23,963 nt of DNA from positions 1 through 23,963 of the forward strand of contig JBNJEM010000040.1 of the NCBI GenBank assembly GCA_051745935.1, written 5' to 3'. Made by a program: the position numbers and the translations under genes. Shown one piece after another: positions 7,844 through 14,348 of this stretch. Each line of letters starts with the position of its first letter. The first letter of the stretch is position 1. A model generated the notes under the pieces. It had not been told where the DNA came from and made no database searches. It saw only the letters and a program-made list of their open reading frames with translations. The DNA is from JBNJEM01 sp051745935. GTDB lineage: Bacteria > Planctomycetota > Planctomycetia > Pirellulales > Pirellulaceae.

Positions 7844-9481
7844 TTATACCTTCTCGATCTCCTCTTTCCGCTCGGCCCGCTCGCCACGCCGCTGGATCGC
7901 CGCGTGGATGAAGTCGGCGAAGAGCGGGTGAGCGGCAGTCGGTTTGGACTTGAATTCCGGATGGAACTGAACCGCGACGAACCATGGGTGGGCCGGCAGC
8001 TCCATGATCTCAACCAGCCCTTTGTCCGGACTCGTGCCCGCAAATAGCATGCCGTGGTCCGTGAATTGTTGCGTGTAGGCGTTATTGAATTCGTATCGGT
8101 GTCGATGCCGTTCCGAAATGAATTCGGTCCCGTAGCACTGGTACGCTCTGCTGTTGGGCACGAGGCGAGCGGGATGAGCGCCGAGGCGCATGGTTCCGCC
8201 TTTGTCCGTGATATTGCGCTGTTCGTCCAACAGGCAGATGATCGGGTGGGGGGTATTCTTGCAAAACTCCGTCGAATGCGCCCCATCGAGCCCCACGACG
8301 TGGCGTCCGAACTCAATGGTGGCGCATTGCATGCCCAGACAGATTCCGAGAAACGGCACGTTCCGTTCCCGCGCGAACCGGATCGCCTCGACTTTCCCCT
8401 CAATGCCCCGTTCCCCAAACCCGCCGGGAACCAGCACGCCATCGTAAGCGGCCAATATCCGTTCCGCGCCCTCTTGCTCAATCGACTCACTCGAGACGCG
8501 TCCGATGCGAATCTGGGCTCGATTGTGTATGCCCGCGTGGTCCAGCGACTCATAGATTGACTTGTACGCATCGAAGTGGGTGGCATATTTCCCCACCACG
8601 GCAACGCTGATCTCGTGCTCCGGATTCCGTAACCGGTGCAGTAAATCGCACCACAGGTCAAGGTTCGGTTCCCGGGAGGGCAGGTGCAGTTTGCGGACAA
8701 TCAGCGAGTCCAGTTCGTTTTCCACCAGACTCACGGGGACTTCGTAGATCGAAAAGTCTTTGTCTTTTTCTTCGATCACCGCCTCGCCCGGCACGTTGCA
8801 GAACAACGCGATTTTCTCGCGGTCTTCCCGGGAAATGGATCGCTCGCTGCGGCAGACCAAAACGTCGGGTTGTATCCCGATTTCCCGCAAACGCCCGACT
8901 GAATGCTGGGTGGGCTTGGTCTTCAATTCCCCTGCCGCCTTCAGGTAGGGAATAAGCGTCAAATGGATGTACAGGCAATTCTCCTTGCCCACATCGAGTG
9001 AGAATTGGCGAATGGCTTCGAGAAAGGGGAGGCTTTCAATGTCCCCGACCGTGCCCCCGATTTCGGTGATCACGACATCCACTTGTTCATCCGCCAACCG
9101 GTGAATGACGGCCTTGATTTCATTGGTAATGTGGGGGATGACCTGCACGGTCTTGCCCAAATACTTGCCTTGCCGTTCCTTCTCGATGACCGACAGGTAG
9201 ATTTGTCCCGTGGTATAATTCGCGTCCCGCTTCAAGGGGCTATTCGTGAATCGCTCATAATGGCCCAAATCCAGGTCCGTTTCGCTGCCATCATCCAGCA
9301 CGTAGACTTCGCCATGCTGGTATGGACTCATGGTACCCGGATCCACATTGATATACGGATCCAATTTTTGCATCCGGACCGCCAGACCGCGTTGCTCCAA
9401 TAACATGCCAATCGAAGCACTTGTGAGCCCTTTTCCCAACGAACTGACCACGCCCCCGGTCACGAAAATGTGCTTGGTCAT
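7844..9481 (-). CDS. pyrG: CTP synthase
   Basis: A 545-residue enzyme converting UTP, ATP and glutamine to CTP. The N-terminal synthetase domain begins MTKHIFVTGGVVSSLGKG with its P-loop and DPYINVDPGTM (41-51). The C-terminal glutamine amidotransferase has the oxyanion VPGGFGERG (351-359), nucleophile Cys381 in LGICLGMQ, and His507/Glu509 in QFHPEF. Length equals the E. coli enzyme and no essential residue is missing. AGGAGG lies 12 bases before the ATG, somewhat far. It sits downstream of kdsB and directly upstream of the DUF1844 gene on the same strand; KdsB uses CTP, so the grouping makes metabolic sense. Confidence 0.98.
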   Translation of the reverse strand: MTKHIFVTGGVVSSLGKGLTSASIGMLLEQRGLAVRMQKLDPYINVDPGTMSPYQHGEVYVLDDGSETDLDLGHYERFTNSPLKRDANYTTGQIYLSVIEKERQGKYLGKTVQVIPHITNEIKAVIHRLADEQVDVVITEIGGTVGDIESLPFLEAIRQFSLDVGKENCLYIHLTLIPYLKAAGELKTKPTQHSVGRLREIGIQPDVLVCRSERSISREDREKIALFCNVPGEAVIEEKDKDFSIYEVPVSLVENELDSLIVRKLHLPSREPNLDLWCDLLHRLRNPEHEISVAVVGKYATHFDAYKSIYESLDHAGIHNRAQIRIGRVSSESIEQEGAERILAAYDGVLVPGGFGERGIEGKVEAIRFARERNVPFLGICLGMQCATIEFGRHVVGLDGAHSTEFCKNTPHPIICLLDEQRNITDKGGTMRLGAHPARLVPNSRAYQCYGTEFISERHRHRYEFNNAYTQQFTDHGMLFAGTSPDKGLVEIMELPAHPWFVAVQFHPEFKSKPTAAHPLFADFIHAAIQRRGERAERKEEIEKV

Positions 9482-9673
9482 GGCAAACGAAACCCTCCTG
9501 ATCTCAAGGATGCGGCAGCAAGCACGCTCAAAGAAGTGCGCGCGGCATACGTCTCATTCGAGGCCCTCGGACATGACACCCAGGGCGGGCAATACGGACC
9601 GTATCAACCGGGGGCCAGCGTCTCGCGTCCGCCGCGGAGCCGTTCACGCGGAGAAGCGCCCGGCACCCTGGTA

Positions 9674-10477
9674 TCACGTCCGACCGGCTGAAGTATAGCA
9701 ACTGTGCCTGCGACTGACAAAGGCCCGGTAATCATCCACCGTGTCGATTCCCGTCGTGGGTTCGTCAATCGTGGAGACGAGGATTGTATGTCCCGCCGCG
9801 AGCACTCGCAGTTGCTCCAATTGCTCGGTTTGTTCAAGAGCACAGGGCGGGGAGTCCTCGAGCTGCAAGAGGAATGAGCGCCGGTAGGCATAGAGCCCGA
9901 CATGTTGCAGAAAATGGGGGGGGTCGGCCGCCAGGAGCGAGTCGTCCCACTGGCGGGCGTGCGGAATGGGACTGCGACTGAAATACATCGCCTCTCCCTT
10001 CCCGTTACACACCACCTTGACACAGGCGGGATCCGCCAGTTGCTGGCGAGTTCGAATGGGGGTCGCGAGCGTCGACATGGGGGCGTCGGGTCGGCGCTGC
10101 AATGTCTCGACCGCCAAATCGATGGCGGCTCCCGAAATCTCCGGTTCGTCGCCTTGAACATTGACGAAAATGTCGATCTCCGGCATCGATCGGGCGACCT
10201 CGGCGACGCGGTCCGTGCCACTGGCCGCTTGCGGATCCGTCATGACCGCCCGGCCGCCGAATCCCCGCACCTCCCCCTCAAGCTTGGGGTGATCCACCGC
10301 GACACATACCCCCTCGGGACGTTGCGCTCGCAGGGCTGATTCGTACGTATGCTGGATCAGCGGTTTCCCCGTTTCACGGAGCAAAAGCTTTTGAGCGAGA
10401 CGGGTCGAGTGAAGCCGAGCAGGGATCACGATATAGCTTCGACACCGAACCCGTAAGTGGGGAGCTGGACCGTCCAT
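9674..10477 (-). CDS. kdsB: 3-deoxy-manno-octulosonate cytidylyltransferase (CMP-KDO synthetase)
   Basis: A 267-residue enzyme that activates KDO as CMP-KDO for lipopolysaccharide inner core synthesis. Family motifs: VIPARLHSTRL (17-27), ASGTDR (85-90), NVQGDEP (106-112), MYFSRSPIP (164-172), HVGLYAYRR (192-200), LEQTEQLEQLR (214-224) and GIDTVDD (243-249). The nucleotide loop usually reads STRLPGKPL; here it is STRLAQKLL, still with the Arg and Lys. The frame stays open upstream to 10741, but the ATG at 10477 has AGGAGA six bases before it and starts right at the domain. A 192-bp gap separates it from pyrG downstream. Its presence implies an outer membrane with KDO-containing lipid A. Confidence 0.93.
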   Translation of the reverse strand: MDGPAPHLRVRCRSYIVIPARLHSTRLAQKLLLRETGKPLIQHTYESALRAQRPEGVCVAVDHPKLEGEVRGFGGRAVMTDPQAASGTDRVAEVARSMPEIDIFVNVQGDEPEISGAAIDLAVETLQRRPDAPMSTLATPIRTRQQLADPACVKVVCNGKGEAMYFSRSPIPHARQWDDSLLAADPPHFLQHVGLYAYRRSFLLQLEDSPPCALEQTEQLEQLRVLAAGHTILVSTIDEPTTGIDTVDDYRAFVSRRHSCYTSAGRT

Positions 10478-10965
10478 GGCCGTCTCCTGACGTCGAAAAT
10501 GCACAAACCGGCTGCAATGTAAGGAACCCGATAGATAACGGATTACCGTCGCGAGGGCTAGAGGAATTATCAGAAGCGGCCCGAACATCGGGTACGATGG
10601 CCCTCCGAGGCCGTCGGGGGCCATGAAAACACATAACGCGGACCATCCCGAACCATACAGCGTTAGGCTGTGGTGAGGATAAACTCTAAGTCCTTGTAGC
10701 CCGTTTTGTTGCGCCTTGCGTCCTTGCCCGCGTCGAATCAAGGACCTCGGGGACCGAAAGGATCAAAGGAAACACGGCGGACGGGGCTCACGCGTGGAAA
10801 AAGCCGCGCGGCTTCTTCCGTTTCTTCATCCGTGGGTCCGTGTTGCCATCCGTGGGCCTATCATGGCACCCGGCGCACCGCTGATGCTCGTCACGGTTTG
10901 GGTGGGGAGCTGTCCAGTGTTTGAAACGAGGACTCGCAACAAATGCTGTAGACCTGCTCGTTCTA

Positions 10966-11000
10966 GTTTGCCCAGTTTCCGGGGTTTTCATTAGTCCAGG
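10966..11000 (+). repeat. R4 repeat, copy 1
   Basis: About 35 bp sharing the core TTCCGGGGTTTTCAT and a following CCAGG with 14108-14143. Two copies are too few to set boundaries. Confidence 0.5.
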
Positions 11001-11172
11001 TTAGGCTGCGTAGGCGTCAGGTGTCAGAGTGGCCGGTGTCACCGATCAGGCCTTTGAGCATTTTCCGCGTCGCACCCCCCGACGAGTCGAAGCCATACGG
11101 TCCAACTTGAAAGCTTACGCTTAACCGTCAATGATTGGCACGACAAGTACCCCGTGATGGGGAAACATATGT

Positions 11173-11269
11173 TTCAGGCGGCCGGGATTTGTCCGGGTGG
11201 AAAGCTACCCGAGGCAAACCGTCCTCCCGTTGGTTGAGACTCGCGGCGGAGAACGTCATCCGCGATCGG
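11173..11269 (+). repeat. R1 element, copy A
   Basis: A 97-bp copy running from TTCAGGCGG to ATCGG, two single-base insertions longer than the 95-bp consensus. It is flanked by TATGT (11168-11172) and TATGG (11270-11274), a 4/5 direct repeat. The 3' hairpin GCGGA/TCCGC is intact. Confidence 0.85.
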
Positions 11270-11414
11270 TATGGCTTTCACCGTCACGAGCGGCATATCG
11301 GGTATGCTCGGTATTGTTCACCAAAGTCTCCTGGGGTCTTTTGCTGGGAGTTCCCAAGGCGGACCCGGCGTGGGCCGATTACGTGTTCTACATTTGTACA
11401 CGTTATTCGTATAC

Positions 11415-11509
11415 TTCAGGCGGTCGGATTCGTCCGGGTGGAAGGCTGCCCGACGCAAGCCGTCCTCCCTTTGGTCGGACTCGCGGCGGACAACGTCATC
11501 CGCGACCGG
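11415..11509 (+). repeat. R1 element, copy B
   Basis: A full 95-bp copy from TTCAGGCGG to ACCGG. It is flanked on both sides by the exact 5-mer TATAC (11410-11414 and 11510-11514). It carries the 3' hairpin GCGGA/TCCGC. Confidence 0.88.
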
Positions 11510-11630
11510 TATACACGTTGGCCTGCTCGGAAAAAGGAGTTTCTGCCTTCCGGATTTTGACATTGCTTCATTTGGATGAAATGGTACAAATCTCGAGCGT
11601 TTGATGAGTGTCCAAGCGGGGGTGAACGTC

Positions 11631-11714
11631 CCAATCCGTCTTGGATTGGGGGGGATTGGGGAGTGCTTGAGCCGTCCGCGGCCGGTGAGGGGCGTCAAGC
11701 AACGGTTCGACGCC
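11631..11714 (+). promoter_or_regulatory. glmS leader with two hairpins
   Basis: CCAATCC (11631-11637) and GGATTGG (11643-11649) form a perfect 7-bp stem with a 5-base loop. GGCGTC (11691-11696) and GACGCC (11709-11714) form a 6-bp stem with a 12-base loop. They lie 65-150 bases before the glmS start. The layout does not match the glmS ribozyme core as I know it. A regulatory role is inferred only. Confidence 0.3.
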
Positions 11715-11778
11715 GCCCGTAGGCAGTGCCAGGGCGCGGCGTATACAGTCCGATCGAATCTATCGGAGGCGAGCAGAT

Positions 11779-13656
11779 ATGTGTGGCATCGTCGGGTATG
11801 TGGGAACGGATGGCGCGATGGAATTCCTGGTGGAAGGACTCCGGCGACTGGAGTATCGCGGGTATGACAGCGCGGGGGTGGGCACGCTGGGAGCGGACGG
11901 GGGTTTTTCCGTCACGAAGACGGTGGGCCGGATTGACAATCTGGCCCGTGCCTTGGGGCCCACCCCGGACACCGGTTCGATCGGCATCGGCCATACGCGG
12001 TGGGCCACGCATGGCCCCGCCACCCAAGAGAACGCTCATCCGCATCTCGACAATTCGGAAAGAATTGCGGTGGTGCACAACGGGGTCATTGAGAATTTCC
12101 AGCAGCTTCGCGAGCAACTGGAGAAGCTGGGACACACGTTTGCGTCGGCGACCGACAGCGAAGTGATTGCTCACCTGGTGAGCCATTGTCTGAGCGACGC
12201 GGAAAAGGCCAAGGCGGAAAGCGGCGAACCGGCCGACCGGCACGACATCCTGCTGCAGGCGGTCACCGAGGCCTTGACGCAATTGCGGGGGACTTATGGG
12301 CTGGTCGTGCTGTTTCAAGATCATCCCGAGTTAATGATCGCCGCTCGACTCGGGAGCCCCTTGGTGCTTGGCATCGGTCGTGGGGAACATTACGTGGCCA
12401 GCGACGCGTCGCCGTTGGCCGGATATGCGGACAAGATCGTCTATCTGGCTGATCATCAATTGGCTCTGGTCACGGCCAACGGCATACGGGTGGTCCACCG
12501 CGAACAAGGGTATATCCAACCCAATATTGAACCGTTGGAATTGGATGCCAATCTGGCTGATCTGGATGGTTTCCCTCATTACATGTTGAAGGAGATCTAC
12601 GAGCAGCCGGGGGCGTTGGAAAACGCCATGCGGGGGCGTTTGAGTGACGAAGACGCCACGGCCGTGTTCGGAGGCTTGAATCTTTCGACGCAGGAACTGC
12701 GCCGTGTCAATCGCATCGTGTTGACGGCCTGTGGGACCAGCTGGCATTCGTCGCTGGTCGGCGAGTATGCCATCGAAGAGTTGTCGCGATTGCCGGTGGA
12801 GGTGGAGTATGCGAGCGAGTTGCGGTATCGCAACCCGCCGGTGGGGGACGGGACGCTGTTGTTCGCCATTACCCAAAGCGGTGAAACAGCCGACACGCTG
12901 GCGGCGATGCGAGAGATGAAACGCAAGGGGCATCCCGCCTTGGCCATTTGCAACGTGGTGGGCAGCACGATCGCTCAAGAGGCCAATGGCGGAATCTACT
13001 TGCACGCCGGACCTGAAATCGGTGTCGCTTCAACCAAGGCGTACACCTCCCAGTGCCTCGCCCTGATCCTGTTGGCACTCTATTTTGGCCGGCTGCACCA
13101 TTTGAGCTACACGGCTGGACGGCAAATCATCGACGCCCTCCGCCAACTGCCAGACAAAATCCGTGCCGCGCTCGAGACGAACGATCAGGTGCGGAGAATC
13201 GCTGGAAAATACTGCGGATACGACAACTTCCTTTACTTGGGACGCCAGTATAACTTCCCCACGGCCCTGGAAGGCGCGCTGAAGCTCAAGGAAATCAGCT
13301 ACATCCACGCCGAAGGGTACCCGGCGGCCGAAATGAAGCACGGACCGATCGCGCTGGTCGACGAGAACACGCCAAGTGTCTTCATCATGCCCCAGGACTT
13401 CGTGTACGATAAGGTCATGGCGAACCTCCAGGAAGTGAAGGCACGCGGCGGTCAAGTGATCGCGATCGTGGCCGAAGACGACAAGCGGGTCGAAAGCCTG
13501 GCCGACGATATCGTTCGGGTGCCACACGTCGTCGAATACCTGCAGCCCATTGTCTCCGCCATCCCCCTGCAGCTGCTCTCTTATCACATCGCCGTGCTGC
13601 GGGGCTGCGATGTCGACAAACCGCGGAATCTGGCCAAGAGCGTCACGGTGGAATAG
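11779..13656 (+). CDS. glmS: Glutamine-fructose-6-phosphate aminotransferase (isomerizing)
   Basis: A 625-residue enzyme making glucosamine-6-phosphate, the entry step to amino sugars for envelope polysaccharides and lipid A. The class II amidotransferase domain starts MCGIVGYVG with nucleophile Cys2, then LEYRGYDSAG (24-33), GHTRWATHG (71-79) and HNGVIENF (100-107). The first SIS domain has TACGTSWHSS (316-325) and TQSGETADT (365-373). The second SIS domain has LGRQYNFPTALEGALKLKE (487-505) and AEMKHGP (517-523). It ends in the canonical PRNLAKSVTVE. A modest insertion around 143-155 explains the extra length relative to E. coli (609). GGAGG at 11765-11769 supports the ATG at 11779. A 690-bp repeat-rich gap follows, so it is probably monocistronic. 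Confidence 0.98.
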   Translation: MCGIVGYVGTDGAMEFLVEGLRRLEYRGYDSAGVGTLGADGGFSVTKTVGRIDNLARALGPTPDTGSIGIGHTRWATHGPATQENAHPHLDNSERIAVVHNGVIENFQQLREQLEKLGHTFASATDSEVIAHLVSHCLSDAEKAKAESGEPADRHDILLQAVTEALTQLRGTYGLVVLFQDHPELMIAARLGSPLVLGIGRGEHYVASDASPLAGYADKIVYLADHQLALVTANGIRVVHREQGYIQPNIEPLELDANLADLDGFPHYMLKEIYEQPGALENAMRGRLSDEDATAVFGGLNLSTQELRRVNRIVLTACGTSWHSSLVGEYAIEELSRLPVEVEYASELRYRNPPVGDGTLLFAITQSGETADTLAAMREMKRKGHPALAICNVVGSTIAQEANGGIYLHAGPEIGVASTKAYTSQCLALILLALYFGRLHHLSYTAGRQIIDALRQLPDKIRAALETNDQVRRIAGKYCGYDNFLYLGRQYNFPTALEGALKLKEISYIHAEGYPAAEMKHGPIALVDENTPSVFIMPQDFVYDKVMANLQEVKARGGQVIAIVAEDDKRVESLADDIVRVPHVVEYLQPIVSAIPLQLLSYHIAVLRGCDVDKPRNLAKSVTVE

Positions 13657-13780
13657 CCCGGGGGCCTGGTCCCAAAACGGGGGATGCCGGGGCTCGCGTC
13701 AGACCTCCCGATCCCAGGACATTGGTCGCCATCGGATTATTCGGCGTATCCGCCAATGGGATCGCACCCGATCCGTGATG

Positions 13781-13822
13781 CCGGTCGCGGATGACTTTCT
13801 CCGCCGCGAGTCCGACCAACGG
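13781..13822 (-). repeat. R1 element, copy C (3' half only)
   Basis: Forty-two bases match the 3' half of R1 on the reverse strand, including the GCGGA/TCCGC hairpin. Similarity ends abruptly at CCAACGG and is followed at once by R2, so R1 was truncated at or by the R2 junction. Confidence 0.8.
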
Positions 13823-13875
13823 ACGGGTGCCGCTACACGGCCTGGACACGCAAGGCCCGCATGGATGTCGCGGGG
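13823..13875 (+). repeat. R2 repeat with a single 20-bp unit
   Basis: ACGGGTGCC, then CTACACGGCCTGGACAC and one CCCGCATGGATG unit. It matches 23826-23880 closely; there the same unit is expanded into a tandem array. Confidence 0.75.
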
Positions 13876-14014
13876 CGGATGGCGAGGTGTTCGGTGTCCG
13901 GAACGACGATGTGCAATAAATGCTCAGAGCCAGACAGAAACCTCCGGGATCCGGCGGAATCCCCTGAAAATGCAAGGGTTTGGCAGCTCCTCTTGCAGTT
14001 TTCCCTCCGCCTTT

Positions 14015-14090
14015 AAGAAGCCATGACAAAACCAGTCAGGTTTCCTTGCGCCTAGGAAATCTTGGGAGCGGGAACCAGGTTATGGGCTGC
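14015..14090 (+). repeat. R3 repeat, copy a
   Basis: A 76-bp sequence beginning AAGAAGCCATGACAAAACC, then AGGTTTCC, then GAGCGGGAACC. It aligns along its length with 22661-22740 and more weakly with 14218-14300. AAACC/GGTTT form a small hairpin in copies a and c. Confidence 0.72.
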
Positions 14091-14107
14091 AAAAACCTCG
14101 CAGCGCC

Positions 14108-14143
14108 AGTTTTTCCAATTTCCGGGGTTTTCATGGGCCCAGG
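14108..14143 (+). repeat. R4 repeat, copy 2
   Basis: Shares TTTCCGGGGTTTTCAT and a downstream CCAGG with 10966-11000. Confidence 0.5.
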
Positions 14144-14217
14144 ACACTGCGGCGCGCGTTCGCAATGGTCAAGGACGACTCGTTTTCCGCACACCAGAAA
14201 ACGGTTACGATTATACT

Positions 14218-14300
14218 AAAAGGTCATGGCAGAATCGTTTAGGTTTCCTCTCACCCAGCGGTTTTTGGAAGCGGAAGCCCGGTTTTGTCACCGGCTGTGA
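14218..14300 (+). repeat. R3 repeat, copy b (diverged)
   Basis: Aligns with R3a and R3c through AAGGTCATGGCAGAA, AGGTTTCC, GGAAGCGGAAGCCCGG and a GGCTGTGA end. It ends about 50 bases before the fusion-gene start, so it may lie in that gene's promoter or leader. Confidence 0.6.
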
Positions 14301-14348
14301 AACGGTGCTTGTTTCTCGATTTTGTGTCCTTACGCGAGCTGTCATTCC

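Larger units (their letters stand above)
10478..11778. other. 1.3-kb gene-free region with interspersed repeats
   Basis: Between divergent kdsB (-) and glmS (+) I find no credible gene; the open frames mostly run through repeat copies. It contains one R4 copy (10966-11000), a 14-bp perfect palindrome AAGCCGCGCGGCTT (10801-10814), two full R1 copies in the same orientation (11173-11269, 11415-11509) about 145 bp apart, and the glmS leader with hairpins. Confidence 0.6.
13657..14348. other. Repeat-filled intergenic region
   Basis: No gene is supported here. In order it holds half of an R1 element (13781-13822, reverse), R2 (13823-13875), R3 copy a (14015-14090), R4 copy 2 (14108-14143) and R3 copy b (14218-14300). 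Little of the sequence between the repeats is recognisable. The promoter of the following fusion gene must lie here or in R3b. Confidence 0.6.

Noticed and set aside
10478..10741. N-terminal extension of KdsB
   Set aside because: The frame is open but there is a strong ribosome binding site and ATG at 10477 at the domain start, and the upstream peptide has no family resemblance.
11135..11604. Overlapping open frames that could encode small proteins
   Set aside because: They run through R1 copies A and B; the similar peptides arise because the DNA repeats, not because a protein family is present. There is no good start site.
11595..11778. Possible glmS ribozyme upstream of glmS
   Set aside because: The leader has two simple hairpins but not the conserved core or nested pseudoknot I would expect, and the ribozyme is typical of Firmicutes.
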